Positions 16,061 through 25,241 are shown, counted from the first letter of the stretch. The stretch is DNA of 64,000 nucleotides from Candidatus Pseudomonas phytovorans (GCA_029202525.1 CP119325.1:3384001-3448000), one strand, 5' to 3'. Program-made: numbers and translations. The notes: a model not told the origin generated them from the sequence alone.

Positions 16061-17149
16061 TCACCCCACAAACCGCGCCTGCCGCCGCCGTACTTCCTCG
16101 CGCACCGCAGGAATCACCCAACGCCCGTAATCCACCGTGTCATACAACGGGTCATAACCCCGGTTGAGAAAGGTGGTCACCCCAAGGTCGACATAATCGA
16201 GCAACGCCTGGGCCACGGTCTCCGGCGTGCCCACCAGCGCGGTGGTATCGCCATAGGCCCCCACTGCGGTCGCCGTCGGCATCCACAACGCCCGATCATG
16301 CCGGTCGGCACGGGCGGCGGCGGCGAGCAGGCGTTCGGAGCCGGTGCCCTTGATGCGCTTCTGCCAGGGGCTGTCGGCCGCAAACTGTGGGTTGGCCTTG
16401 ATCTGCGCAAGAATCTGTTCTGCACGCTGCCAGGCCTGCTCCTCGGTAGCGCCCAATATCAGCCTTACCGACAGGCTGACCCTTGGCGCCGCCACACCCG
16501 CTGCGTTGGCGGCAGCCTTGAGTTTGCCGATCTGCTCGGCAACGCCACTCAGCGGCTCACCCCACAAGGCATACAGGTCCGCATGCTTGACGGCGATCTG
16601 GTAGGCGATGTCGGACGAGCCCCCGAAGGAAATCGGGATATGTGGCTGCTGCAGCGGCTTCACCGGTGAGAAGGCACCCTTGATGTTGAAGTAGCGGCCC
16701 TCGAAATCGAACGGCTCTTCGGCCGTCCAGGTGCGACGGACAATCTCCAGGTATTCGTCGGCACGCCGGTAGCGCTCGGTCTTGTCCAGCAGCGTGTCGC
16801 CCTCTTGCGGCTCGGCGGTGATACCGGTGATCGCATGCAGGCGGATGCGCCCGCCGCCGGTGGTGTGGTCAAGGGTGGCGAATGCCCGTGCAGCCACCGT
16901 AGGCGCGGTCAGGGCCGGGCGATGGGCAATCATGAAACCCAGGCGTTCGGTGTGGGCGGCAGCATAGGCGGCAATTTGCAGGCTGTCGGCGCTGCCAGGG
17001 CCGCTGGCGATCAGCACCCGATCAAACCCGGCATGCTCATGGGCGCGGGCGTGGTGACGGATGAAGGGCAGGTCGAAGTCGGGTGTGCGTACGCCACGGG
17101 TCTCGGACCACTGGCGGGGAAAGATCATGCCGACGAATTCAATGGACAT
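16061..17149 (-). CDS. SsuD-like FMNH2-dependent monooxygenase (362 aa)
   Basis: LLM flavin monooxygenase: N-terminal IEFVGMIFPRQWSETRG, then the SDIAYQIAVKHADLYALWGEP strand typical of alkanesulfonate monooxygenases. It is the shortest and most divergent of the four SsuD-like proteins here. At the SsuD R226-L-H228 position it reads S-V-R, and the Cys54 segment is IASGPGSADS. It retains an extended insertion KGTGSERLLAAAARAD before the last part of the barrel. It starts 28 nt after the TonB receptor gene and is probably the last gene of the leftward operon starting at 25051. The substrate is likely the compound brought in by that receptor; this is inference from gene order. Confidence 0.85.
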   Translation of the reverse strand: MSIEFVGMIFPRQWSETRGVRTPDFDLPFIRHHARAHEHAGFDRVLIASGPGSADSLQIAAYAAAHTERLGFMIAHRPALTAPTVAARAFATLDHTTGGGRIRLHAITGITAEPQEGDTLLDKTERYRRADEYLEIVRRTWTAEEPFDFEGRYFNIKGAFSPVKPLQQPHIPISFGGSSDIAYQIAVKHADLYALWGEPLSGVAEQIGKLKAAANAAGVAAPRVSLSVRLILGATEEQAWQRAEQILAQIKANPQFAADSPWQKRIKGTGSERLLAAAARADRHDRALWMPTATAVGAYGDTTALVGTPETVAQALLDYVDLGVTTFLNRGYDPLYDTVDYGRWVIPAVREEVRRRQARFVG

Positions 17150-17177
17150 TGTTGGGGCCTTTCAGGTTGAGGGGGGA

Positions 17178-19754
17178 TCAGAACTGGTAATCGACCTGGG
17201 CCAGCAGCGTGCGGCCCGGCATCGGTTGCAGGAAGGTATTGGTAGAGCCGGCCAGGCCACTGACAAAATTCAGCTCGTCGGTAACGTTGAGCATGCGCAC
17301 CGTCACGCCCCACTGCGGCTGGCGGTAGTACACGGCAAGGTCGAGGTTGTATTCGTCCGGTACTTTCACCGTCTTGCTCAGGTTCAGGTACCAGCTGCTG
17401 GTCCACCAGCCGGAAAGCTCGACGCCAAATCCTGAGTCGAAGCGGTAGTCGACATACCCGCCGGCGTTGTATTCGGGGATCTGCACCGCATCGAACTTGC
17501 CGGACGGGCGCTGGTTGAGGCTGTTGTTGTCGCCGAATACGGTGCCGTTATCGGGAATGAAACCCGCCGAGGCGAACCCGGCCTGGCTGGTGAATTCGTT
17601 GTAGGCGCTGATGCGGCTAAGGTTGAGGCCGCCGCGCAGGTGCTGGTCCTGGTAGCGCAAGGTCGCTTCCCAGCCTTTGACGATGAGGCGGGCAATGTTG
17701 TTGTTGCTGTCTGGCGACTGGTCGCGGGCCTGCTTGTAGGCAGCCAGGGTAAGGAACAACTGGTCGGGCACCGCTTCCACTTTCAACCCGACCTCATGCA
17801 GCACGCTCAGGCTCTCGAAGGCCAGCGGGTTGAGCTGGTTGGCACCGGTGCCGCTGCCCCAACCCAGGCCGTTGGTGAAGAAGCCGGTATTCACCGCCAG
17901 CGAGCGGTCGAAGGTGTAGTACAGCGTGCTGTTTTCCGTGGGTTTGAAATAGGGGCTGACCTGTACCGAGAACAGCCGGTAGTTGTCCGAATCCTTGCGC
18001 GGGTTGCCGCCGGGCAGCACGAAGGGATTTTCGATTCGGGCGTCGATCCAGCTGCGGCTGGCGCCCACGTTCAGGCCCACGCGTTCGCCCAGGCGCAGGT
18101 TGTGCTGGCTGAACAGGGTCTTGGTGGTCCAGGTGCTGTCGGCGGTGTAGGGCGCCACCGACTCTGCATACAGGCCGTGCCCGGCCGGGTACATGGCGGG
18201 CAGGTTGAGCCAGCCGTAGTAGCTGGAAAACTGCGGCACGCCGGGCTGGCCGATCCAGGCCGCGTTGCCACCGGCGGGGTTGCGGCCGCTCAGGCCGAGC
18301 AGGTCGCCGGGGTTCTTCAAGGTCGGGTCGAGGGTCAGGTCATAGGCGTTGATGGTGCTGCCGAAGCTGTTGTTGGCGGCGATCGACTCGTTGCGCTCGC
18401 GGCGGTAGATCAGCCCGGTGTTGCTGTCGTCGAGCAGGGTCAGGTCGCCCAGCTGCCACTGGCCACGGGCGCGGAACTCGAAGCGGTTGTCGAAAATGTC
18501 GTCCTTGCCCTGCACCTGAAACGCCCCGACGGCATCGGTGGTGTCGGTGGAGTGCTGGTAGAAAGTGCTATTGGCCAAGGTGATCGACGGGGTCAGGTCG
18601 CCTTCGACGCGCAGTTGCGTGGTAAAGCGCCGCGAGCGGTTTTCATCCTGCGCGCGCTGGCCGGTCTGTGACGACAACGAAGTCAGGCCATTGCCGGCCA
18701 ACGACGGGTCGTAGACCCAGCCGCGCAAGCTGCCGGGGTTGGCCTGGGTATTGGGCGAGGCATTCTGGAAGCTGCCATCGACTACCTGATACTGGCCCTG
18801 AGCATTGCGCTGGCGCTGCACCCAGCCAAGCACCTGGGCGTCGGCGGCGCCGGAAGACAGCACGGGCGACCATAAGTTATTGCCGTTCTGGACGATTGGC
18901 GTGGCGCGTCCAGCGTAATACTTGCCGTGGTCGACCAGGTCCTGTGTGGCGCGGTTCCAGCCGTGGGTGATGTTGTAGTCGTAGTAGTCGTCGTAGGCGG
19001 CGTTCCAGTCCACCCGCAGGTTGTCATTACGCCAGGCGAGCGCGCCATAGAAGGCGTCGAAGTTGTTCTCGACATTGTCGTAGAAGTCCTCCTGGCGCTG
19101 GCGGGTGATGCTCACCCGGTAGGCCAGGTTGTCGGTCAGCGGGCCGGTGTTGTCGATGCTGAATTTGGTGGCGTCGCGTGATTCGCCATCGGGGATCCAG
19201 CTGCCGATTTCGCCGCTGAGCTTGGTGCGGAAACGGGTGAAGTCGGGTTTCTTGCTCAGGTAATTGACGTAGCCGCCGCTGCCGCTGACCGAACCGTACG
19301 TCACCGAAGACGGCCCGGCGACGATGTCGGCCCCTTCGTAGGCATTGAAGTTGGCCGGGTGGCGCACGCCATAGGCGCGCTGGCCGTCCTGGAACACTTC
19401 GGTGTTCTGCCCCCGCATCTGCGGGGCGATGCCGGCGTTCTGGCCACCGCCGCGGGTGATACCGGGGGCGTATTTGACCAGGTCGTCGGAGCTGCGGATC
19501 GGGTCGTTGGCCAGTTGTTCGGGATTGATCTGGGTGACCGAGCGCGGGGTGTCCAGCACCTTGGTTTCCAGGCCGCCGTAGATCGAGGCTGGCGGGCGGG
19601 TGGGCAGGGCGTCGTCGTCGGCCTGTTCGGCCTGTACGGTGACGGTTTGCAGTTGAGTGTCTTCGGCGTAGGCCAGCGGTGCGCTGGCGGCAAGGATGGC
19701 CAGCGCCAGGGCGCTGGGCTGGAATTTGGGGTGCAGCAGGGTAAAGCGGGGCAT
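17178..19754 (-). CDS. TonB-dependent outer-membrane receptor (858 aa)
   Basis: Signal peptide MPRFTLL...APLAYA, then TonB-box-like TVTVQA, a plug domain (SVTQINPEQLANDPIRSSDDLVKYAPGI) and a long beta-barrel ending in LLAQVDYQF with terminal aromatic Phe. It resembles the siderophore-receptor class but has no N-terminal STN signalling domain and no adjacent ECF sigma/anti-sigma genes. Placed between a family-5 binding protein and an SsuD-like monooxygenase, it more likely takes up a bulky organosulfur ligand than iron. The start is the ATG at 19754 with GAGG eight nt upstream; a TTG at 19772 would lengthen it without a ribosome site. Plug-domain motif GGGQNAGIAPQMRGQ is intact. Confidence 0.88.
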   Translation of the reverse strand: MPRFTLLHPKFQPSALALAILAASAPLAYAEDTQLQTVTVQAEQADDDALPTRPPASIYGGLETKVLDTPRSVTQINPEQLANDPIRSSDDLVKYAPGITRGGGQNAGIAPQMRGQNTEVFQDGQRAYGVRHPANFNAYEGADIVAGPSSVTYGSVSGSGGYVNYLSKKPDFTRFRTKLSGEIGSWIPDGESRDATKFSIDNTGPLTDNLAYRVSITRQRQEDFYDNVENNFDAFYGALAWRNDNLRVDWNAAYDDYYDYNITHGWNRATQDLVDHGKYYAGRATPIVQNGNNLWSPVLSSGAADAQVLGWVQRQRNAQGQYQVVDGSFQNASPNTQANPGSLRGWVYDPSLAGNGLTSLSSQTGQRAQDENRSRRFTTQLRVEGDLTPSITLANSTFYQHSTDTTDAVGAFQVQGKDDIFDNRFEFRARGQWQLGDLTLLDDSNTGLIYRRERNESIAANNSFGSTINAYDLTLDPTLKNPGDLLGLSGRNPAGGNAAWIGQPGVPQFSSYYGWLNLPAMYPAGHGLYAESVAPYTADSTWTTKTLFSQHNLRLGERVGLNVGASRSWIDARIENPFVLPGGNPRKDSDNYRLFSVQVSPYFKPTENSTLYYTFDRSLAVNTGFFTNGLGWGSGTGANQLNPLAFESLSVLHEVGLKVEAVPDQLFLTLAAYKQARDQSPDSNNNIARLIVKGWEATLRYQDQHLRGGLNLSRISAYNEFTSQAGFASAGFIPDNGTVFGDNNSLNQRPSGKFDAVQIPEYNAGGYVDYRFDSGFGVELSGWWTSSWYLNLSKTVKVPDEYNLDLAVYYRQPQWGVTVRMLNVTDELNFVSGLAGSTNTFLQPMPGRTLLAQVDYQF

Positions 19755-19849
19755 TGGCTGGGCCTCGTTCAATAGTAAGAATGTGGGAGAAGCGAGGGCG
19801 CAGCCGCGCCTGCGGTTAAGTGAGAATGTCTCAAGCCTGTCAGGAGGTT

Positions 19850-19950
19850 CTGTGGGAGCGGGCTTGTCCCGCGAACCAGGGCGAAGCCCTGGCCATGCAC
19901 CTCTGCTGTCCAGGCGGGCCTATTCGCGGGACAAGCCCGCTCCCACAGGG
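19850..19950. repeat. REP inverted pair
   Basis: Copies at 19850-19877 (CTGTGGGAGCGGGCTTGTCC start) and 19923-19950 in inverse orientation, in the 218-nt gap between the family-5 binding protein and the TonB receptor gene. It may partly uncouple expression of the two halves of the leftward operon. No separate promoter was recognised for the receptor. Confidence 0.85.
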
Positions 19951-19972
19951 ATATACGCTGCCTTCGTGTGGA

Positions 19973-21526
19973 TCAGGCTTTCAGCCACAAGCTCTCAAAC
20001 CGCCAGGTGCTGAACAGCGACTGCTCGGCCTGCGCGCCACCCACGCGGGTGCTGACGCTGTCGAGCAGGTCGGCAAAGCCCCAGATCAGCATGCCACCGC
20101 GCTCGTACTGGATACGTTGCGCCCGGTGCACCAGCGCCTTGCGTTGCTCCAGGTCCGGCTGGGCCATGGCGCCAAGGAAGGCCTCGCTGAATTCGCGGTC
20201 GTGAAAGTGGGTCTTGTTGGCCACGGCGAACGGCGCATCGGTGTGAATGGCACTGGCCAAAAACGGCGCACCGATGCTGCCACCGGTACTCAACGTCCAG
20301 TCGTCGCGCTGCGGGCCCTGGAAAGTGGCCAGGTCGACCTGGCGCACGTTGAGGGTTACGCCGATACGTCTTGCCTGTTCGGCCAGTACCAGCGCCGAAG
20401 CCAGCCCAGGCCCGGGGGTAGTCACCAACTCCACCTGCAACTGCGCATGCCCGGCTTCACGCAGCAACTGCGCCGCGCGTTGCGGGTCATGCGGGCGCGG
20501 GCCAATGCTGTGGTCGAAGGTAGGGTCGAACGGTGCATACAGGTCGTTGGCCACCCGGCCCTGGCCATTCAGCGCACGGCGTACCAGCTCCTCGCGATCA
20601 GCCAGCAGGCGGAATGCCTCACGCACACGCGGGTCGTCGAACGGCGCCTTGGTGGTGTTCATGTCGAACGACAGCCAGTTGCCGCTCACCGATTTCAGCA
20701 GCCGCAGCCGTGAGTCCGCCTGCAGCACCTGCAGGTGCTCGGTGGACATGACATTGGCCATGTCGATCTGCCCGGCGCGCAACGCCGCCAGGCGACCAGT
20801 CTGGTCTTTGAAATCGATGATCTCCAGTTCATCGGCATAGGGCTTGCCGGGCTTGTAGTAGTTGTCGAAACGGGTGAACAGCGAGCGCTGGCCTGGCGTG
20901 AAGCTTTTCAGTTTGTACGGCCCGGCGCCGACCGGGTTGGTCACCGGGTGGTAGTCCACCGGCACAATGCCGCCGAAGTTGACCCAGGTTTCCGGCAGTG
21001 GCAGGTAGCTGCGCCCCTCGCGAAAGCTCAGGCGCACAGTGCGCTCGTCCAGCTTGACCAGGTTGTCGCGGTCCACCCAGTGCAGCAGCGCCGCATAGGG
21101 CGAGGCCAGCTGCGGGTCGGTAAGGCGGCGGATGGAGAAAATCAGGTCATCGGCGTCGATGGTCTTGCCGTGGTGGAACTCCAGCCCCGGTTTCAGCCGC
21201 AAGGTCCAGCCGCTGGCATCGGCATTGGGCTCGGCGAACTCGGCCAGGGCCAGGCGCGGCTGCATCTGCTCGTCCCATTCCCACAGCTTGCTGTACAGGG
21301 CAAAGCCACGCACGATGCCGCTGCCAACAGGCTTGTGGGCGTCGAGGTTGCCGCTCTGGTTGCCGTCGATGATCCCTAAGCGCAGGCGCCCGCCATGGCG
21401 CGGCTGGTCGGCTGCGGCAGGGGTCGGGCTGTCGGCCGGGCCGCAACCGACCAGTACACCGCCGGCCAGTACACCGGCGTGGCCCAGGAAGGTGCGCCGG
21501 CTCAGTGGGTATCCGTCCCAGGCCAT
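19973..21526 (-). CDS. Tat-exported lipoprotein, family-5 ABC substrate-binding protein (517 aa)
   Basis: Paralogue of the protein at 10491: twin-arginine motif LSRRTFLG (Arg10-Arg11), lipobox ending in Cys28, then GGRLRLGIIDGNQ and DAHKPVGSGIVRGFALYSKLWEW, closely matching the other copy. The C-terminal half has AIHTDAPFAVANKTHFHDREF. No permease or ATPase lies beside it, so it probably delivers a second ligand to the DppBCDF-like transporter at 12058-15735. The start at 21526 lies 4 nt after the stop of the preceding monooxygenase, with GGAG nine nt upstream inside that gene. Confidence 0.88.
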   Translation of the reverse strand: MAWDGYPLSRRTFLGHAGVLAGGVLVGCGPADSPTPAAADQPRHGGRLRLGIIDGNQSGNLDAHKPVGSGIVRGFALYSKLWEWDEQMQPRLALAEFAEPNADASGWTLRLKPGLEFHHGKTIDADDLIFSIRRLTDPQLASPYAALLHWVDRDNLVKLDERTVRLSFREGRSYLPLPETWVNFGGIVPVDYHPVTNPVGAGPYKLKSFTPGQRSLFTRFDNYYKPGKPYADELEIIDFKDQTGRLAALRAGQIDMANVMSTEHLQVLQADSRLRLLKSVSGNWLSFDMNTTKAPFDDPRVREAFRLLADREELVRRALNGQGRVANDLYAPFDPTFDHSIGPRPHDPQRAAQLLREAGHAQLQVELVTTPGPGLASALVLAEQARRIGVTLNVRQVDLATFQGPQRDDWTLSTGGSIGAPFLASAIHTDAPFAVANKTHFHDREFSEAFLGAMAQPDLEQRKALVHRAQRIQYERGGMLIWGFADLLDSVSTRVGGAQAEQSLFSTWRFESLWLKA

Positions 21527-21530
21527 GGCG

Positions 21531-22730
21531 TCAGGCTCCGTTGCTGGCGTGCAGTTGCACGGGTTCGGCCGGCTGGCGGGCCAGGGGCGCACGCTGCTCG
21601 CGAAAGTGCGGCAGGATGTGCTCGCCAATGCGGTAGGCTTCTTCCAGGTGTGGGTAGCCGGCCAGGAAAAACAGGTCGACACCAATGCCGTGGTACTCGC
21701 GAATGCGTGCCACCACGTTGGCGTAGCTGCCTACCAGCGCGCAGCCCGGCGGGACGCCGATGTAGCCGAAACCGGTCCACACGTTGGGGTGGATGAAGAA
21801 GTCGTCGAACGCCTGTTGCTCGCCTTGGTCGCCGTAGCCGTGCTCGTAGCTCAGCTTCCGCGCCGTGCGCAGGCCGGCGTGGGCGGCGCGGGCCTTGACC
21901 GTGCCCTTGGCCACGCCTTCGTCGAAGAAGCGCTTGGCCTCGGCCAGCGCGGCTTCTTCGGTCTCACGGGCGATCACGTCGATGGACAGGCCAAAGCGGA
22001 TATCGGTGCGGCCCCACTTCAGCGCCCTGGTGCGGATGTCGTCGATCAGCGCGGCAATCTCGTCCGGGTGCTCGGCGCGCATCAGGTAGAAGTCGGCGTG
22101 CTTGGCGGCGAACTCCCGCGCTGCCACCGACGAGCCAGCGGTGCAGATCAGCGGCAACTCGGCCTTTTTCAGCGGCCCGCGCAGGCCACCGCCTTCGGCG
22201 CGGTAGTAGGTGCCTTCGTAGTGGAACTGCTCGTTGTGCCAATAGCCGCGCACCACGTCCATGAATTCGGTGGCGCGGGCGTAACGCTGGTCATGGTCCT
22301 CGAAATCGCCGACCTGGCGCTGAAGGGCATCCGAGCCGCCGTTGATGATGTTCCACACCAAGCGGTTGCCGGTGGCGCGCTGGTAGGTCGCAGCCTGCTG
22401 CACGGCCACCCACGGGGTGTAGTGATAGGGCTGGAACGCGGTGACGAATTTCAGTGTACGGGTTTCCCGGGCCAGCAGCGAGCACACCGTCCATGGCTCT
22501 TCGCCGGTGGGGGCGTTGACCATCAGCGCGCCGCCAAAGCCGTTGATTTCAGCGGCGCGGGCGATTTGACCGAGGTAGTCGATGTAGGTGAAGTGATCAC
22601 CCACGGCAAACCCCGAGACCGCACCGGTGCTGGGCCCACCCGCATGCCAGTCGCCGCGGTTGCGCGGGTCGCCGGGAAGGAACTGGGTTTCGCCATGCAG
22701 GGGCAGGCGGGTGAAAAATTCGATGCTCAT
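21531..22730 (-). CDS. SsuD-like FMNH2-dependent monooxygenase (399 aa)
   Basis: LLM flavin monooxygenase: N-terminal IEFFTRLPLHGETQF, FTYIDYLGQIARAAEINGFGG, RLVWNIINGGSDALQRQVGDF and C-terminal AGYPHLEEAYRIGEHILPHF. It is the closest paralogue of the gene at 372. At the SsuD R226-L-H228 strand it reads S-I-D, so two expected active-site side chains are absent; the Cys54 segment holds VNAPTGEEPW. The family oxidises sulfonates or sulfones with FMNH2 and O2. It is flanked by a secreted hydrolase (12 nt upstream) and a family-5 binding protein (4 nt downstream) in one leftward operon. Confidence 0.85.
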   Translation of the reverse strand: MSIEFFTRLPLHGETQFLPGDPRNRGDWHAGGPSTGAVSGFAVGDHFTYIDYLGQIARAAEINGFGGALMVNAPTGEEPWTVCSLLARETRTLKFVTAFQPYHYTPWVAVQQAATYQRATGNRLVWNIINGGSDALQRQVGDFEDHDQRYARATEFMDVVRGYWHNEQFHYEGTYYRAEGGGLRGPLKKAELPLICTAGSSVAAREFAAKHADFYLMRAEHPDEIAALIDDIRTRALKWGRTDIRFGLSIDVIARETEEAALAEAKRFFDEGVAKGTVKARAAHAGLRTARKLSYEHGYGDQGEQQAFDDFFIHPNVWTGFGYIGVPPGCALVGSYANVVARIREYHGIGVDLFFLAGYPHLEEAYRIGEHILPHFREQRAPLARQPAEPVQLHASNGA

Positions 22731-22742
22731 GGGTTGGCCTCC

Positions 22743-23966
22743 TTACTGCACGCTTGGGTTGCAATTGGGGGTGACCGGCTGGCCACTGATGACCTGACGG
22801 GCGAAGGGGATCGAGTCCTTCAGCGAGGCATTCACCGTTTCGCTGTGGCCCAGGCCCTTGTACAGGTGGCCCTGCACCACCGAGCCGGCCTTGCAGGCGT
22901 CCTGCATCAGCGCTACTTGGGTGGCGGCGGCGGGGGTCTTGTCCTCGGCGCCGGTGCCAATGAAGATCGGCTGGGCCAGTTTCAAAGTCGGGTACGACAC
23001 CTGCGCCAGCCACGGCTTGAGCTGATCGCCCTTGTAGTCTTTCTTGGCGTTGGCCGGGGTCAGGCCGGTGCCGACTACATCGCTGACCAAGGATGACAGG
23101 CAGCTGGTGCGCGCCTGTTCGAACAGTGGCAGGGCCTTGTCGGTGTAAAAATCGCGTGGGTCGATGCTCGGGTCGTACTGCTGGGCAGCGAGCAGGGTGT
23201 AGAAGCCGTAGGCCAGGGCCGGGTCGACCTTGTCCTGGTCCTGTTCGCCGACGTTCTTCGCGCCGATGGTGTAGATCACCCCGGTGCCGATGCTGCCCTT
23301 GACCCCGAGTTTGGGCGCATAGGTGGCCGCGTACGCGCCGGCAGCAAAGGCGCCGGCACCGCCCTGGGACTGGCCAATGATCAGCACCTTGTCGGCCAGG
23401 CCCGGCACGCCGGCGACCACGGCCTTGGCCGCATCGAGAATGCCGTAGGCGGCCATGCGGTTGTTCAGCAACGGGTGTCCGCCGGGTACGCCCAGGCCTT
23501 GATAGTCGGTGGCGACGATGGCGTAGCCCTCTTCAAGCCAGCGGTTGAGGTATTGCACGTCACGGTAGCTACGGCCGGCCCAGGACGGCGCACAAATATC
23601 CGCCACGCCGACGGTGCCATGGCCCCAGCTGGCGACCGGCCAGCCACCTGCCGGTGCCTTGCCTTTGGGGATGAACAGTGCGCCGGAAACCACGACGGGG
23701 GTCTTGCCGTCGATGCCATCCAGGGAGGTGTACAAAATGCGTTGTGCGCTGGCCGCACCGGGCAGGCTGAGTGCCTGGTCGAGCGGTTCGCTGCGCAGCA
23801 GTTTGCCAGGCGTGGCGGGGATGGCCTTGCTCCAGGTGTAGAAGGCCGACACACGGCCATCACCCTGTTGCGGGTCGGGTTTGGGCGCATAGGTTTCGGC
23901 GGCCATGGCACCGATGGACAGGGCCAGGGCGCTGAGACCGAAGACAAGCGAAGCAGGCAGTTTCAT
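22743..23966 (-). CDS. Secreted alpha/beta hydrolase, secretory-lipase-like (407 aa)
   Basis: Signal peptide MKLPASLVFGLSALALSIGAMA, then an alpha/beta hydrolase. The nucleophile elbow is GQSQGG, the oxyanion region SWGHGTVG, and a C-terminal GLGHSE supplies the probable catalytic His. The overall pattern (lipid-release YTSLDGIDGKTPVVVSGALF, ATDYQGLGVPGGHPL) fits the LIP secretory lipase family. Four Cys in the mature part may form disulfides. Being inside a sulfur operon, it may hydrolyse an ester or sulfate-ester-type precursor in the periplasm before uptake; this is inference. The ATG at 23966 is chosen over an upstream TTG (23981) because the signal peptide starts cleanly there. Confidence 0.82.
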   Translation of the reverse strand: MKLPASLVFGLSALALSIGAMAAETYAPKPDPQQGDGRVSAFYTWSKAIPATPGKLLRSEPLDQALSLPGAASAQRILYTSLDGIDGKTPVVVSGALFIPKGKAPAGGWPVASWGHGTVGVADICAPSWAGRSYRDVQYLNRWLEEGYAIVATDYQGLGVPGGHPLLNNRMAAYGILDAAKAVVAGVPGLADKVLIIGQSQGGAGAFAAGAYAATYAPKLGVKGSIGTGVIYTIGAKNVGEQDQDKVDPALAYGFYTLLAAQQYDPSIDPRDFYTDKALPLFEQARTSCLSSLVSDVVGTGLTPANAKKDYKGDQLKPWLAQVSYPTLKLAQPIFIGTGAEDKTPAAATQVALMQDACKAGSVVQGHLYKGLGHSETVNASLKDSIPFARQVISGQPVTPNCNPSVQ

Positions 23967-23977
23967 GGGTAAGGCTC

Positions 23978-25051
23978 TCAAGGTTGTTGGCTGATCTGGG
24001 CGTCGAGGGACGGCCAGTAGTGGGTCAGTTGCAGATCAATCAGCGCCTGGCGGGTAAAGCCCGTGGCCAGGTCGCTGGTAATGTCGTAGGGGGTGCGGAT
24101 CAGCCGGTTGGCCAGCGCGTATTGGCCCAGTGCGTCGTAGTGGGCCTTGAGCTGGGCGTCGCTTTTTGGCGCCCAGCGTGCCTTCCACGCGACCGGGTCG
24201 TCCTGGTCGTCACGGCGCAGCACGCTTTCACTCACACCGGCGCGCGACGACAGCGCGTAGTAGCCATCGCGGTGCTGCTCCTGAGAGATCCACCAGGCCG
24301 CGCGCACCCAGGCGGTGGCCACCAGTTGGGTCAGGTCGGCATGTTGCTCGACGAAGCGGTCGGTGCCCCACAGGTCGGAAACCAGCCGCCAGTCGTTGGC
24401 GCCTTGCTTGGTCGACCAGAGGATGCGTGCCACGCCTTTGTCTTCCAGGGCATAGGCTTCGTTGAGCAGTACGGCAGCATCGACCTTGCCGGCTGACACT
24501 GCAGCGGCGCCTACCTGGGGGTTGAGGTTGGCGATCTTGAAATCGCTGAGTGCCAGCCCCTGGCTTTGCAGGAAGTTGCTGAAGGCGAACTCCCATGGGC
24601 GGCCGCGGTGCAAGGCCAGGCGCTTTCCCTTGAGGTCCTGGATGCTGCGCACCGGGGAGTCGCTGGGTACCACCAGGTAAATGTTGTTGCCGCTGCCACC
24701 CGGTACCACCAGCTTGCCAGGCACCTGGCCAGCCCCGGCAATCACCGAAGGCAGGTCGCCACGTACAGCAAAATCCAGGCTGTCGTTGCTGAAACCTTCG
24801 TTGATCTGCGGCCCGGCGCCGGCGTGGGGCAGGGCAGTCCATTGCAGTTTCACGCCGCGGGCGGCCAGTTGTTGTTGCAGCCAGCCTTCCTCGATCACCC
24901 GCCCAGGGATACCGCCGAATACCGGCGCACCGCCCTGGGTGAAGGCGACGATGGCAATGCGCACCGCCGCCGGTGGCTCGGCAGCCAGCGCGGCCAGGCT
25001 GAGGAACAGGCCGCCCAGCAGGGCGAAGGCATGACGCCAGGGATTGTTCAT
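23978..25051 (-). CDS. SsuA-like periplasmic sulfonate/nitrate ABC binding protein (357 aa)
   Basis: Sec signal peptide MNNPWRHAFALLGG...LAALA, then an NMT1/SsuA-type binding protein: RIAIVAFTQGGAPVFGG, the ligand-loop FAVRGDLPSVIAGAGQVPG, and SIQDLKGKRLALHRGRPWEF. Unlike the two DszB-like proteins it has a signal peptide and lacks the RCPVP Cys, so it is a genuine binding protein. No SsuB or SsuC homologue lies in the window; it must use a transporter elsewhere. It is first in the leftward operon. The ATG at 25051 has GGAG six nt upstream; a sigma-54 promoter lies at 25085-25100. Confidence 0.85.
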   Translation of the reverse strand: MNNPWRHAFALLGGLFLSLAALAAEPPAAVRIAIVAFTQGGAPVFGGIPGRVIEEGWLQQQLAARGVKLQWTALPHAGAGPQINEGFSNDSLDFAVRGDLPSVIAGAGQVPGKLVVPGGSGNNIYLVVPSDSPVRSIQDLKGKRLALHRGRPWEFAFSNFLQSQGLALSDFKIANLNPQVGAAAVSAGKVDAAVLLNEAYALEDKGVARILWSTKQGANDWRLVSDLWGTDRFVEQHADLTQLVATAWVRAAWWISQEQHRDGYYALSSRAGVSESVLRRDDQDDPVAWKARWAPKSDAQLKAHYDALGQYALANRLIRTPYDITSDLATGFTRQALIDLQLTHYWPSLDAQISQQP

Positions 25052-25084
25052 GTGCAGCTCCAGGCAAAGGTTTGACAGGCCTGG

Positions 25085-25100
25085 AGCGAAATACATGCCA
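25085..25100 (-). promoter_or_regulatory. Sigma-54 promoter for the leftward operon from 25051
   Basis: Minus-strand reading TGGCATGTATTTCGCT: TGGCA with GG-N10-GC spacing; the -12 element is TCGC rather than TTGC, so it is slightly weaker than the other sites. The expected leader is about 23 nt. An enhancer-like palindrome lies 110 bp upstream. Confidence 0.65.
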
Positions 25101-25210
25101 GCCGGCTTAAAATGGCCTGTAGGCCACGTGTGGCGGGGCTTTCATCCAGGTGCAGGTGAGCGGTCAAGGCCCTTGCCTGCTGATCGGCGGGCAGGGAAGT
25201 GCTGGCGGGT

Positions 25211-25238
25211 TGCTGCTACAGCAGCAGCCGGTTGCTGG
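25211..25238. promoter_or_regulatory. Enhancer-like site TGCTG-CTA-CAGCA plus half-site
   Basis: TGCTGCTACAGCA at 25211-25223, followed by GTTGCTGG at 25231-25238. Third occurrence of the TGCTG-N3-CAGCA form next to a sigma-54 promoter in this window. It lies between the SsuA-like operon and the activator gene. Confidence 0.6.
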
Positions 25239-25241
25239 AAA

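Noticed and set aside
19785..19805. Possible GG-N10-GC sigma-54 promoter upstream of the TonB receptor
   Set aside because: Only the dinucleotides match; flanking bases do not fit TGGCA or TTGC, and such spacing is frequent in GC-rich DNA.
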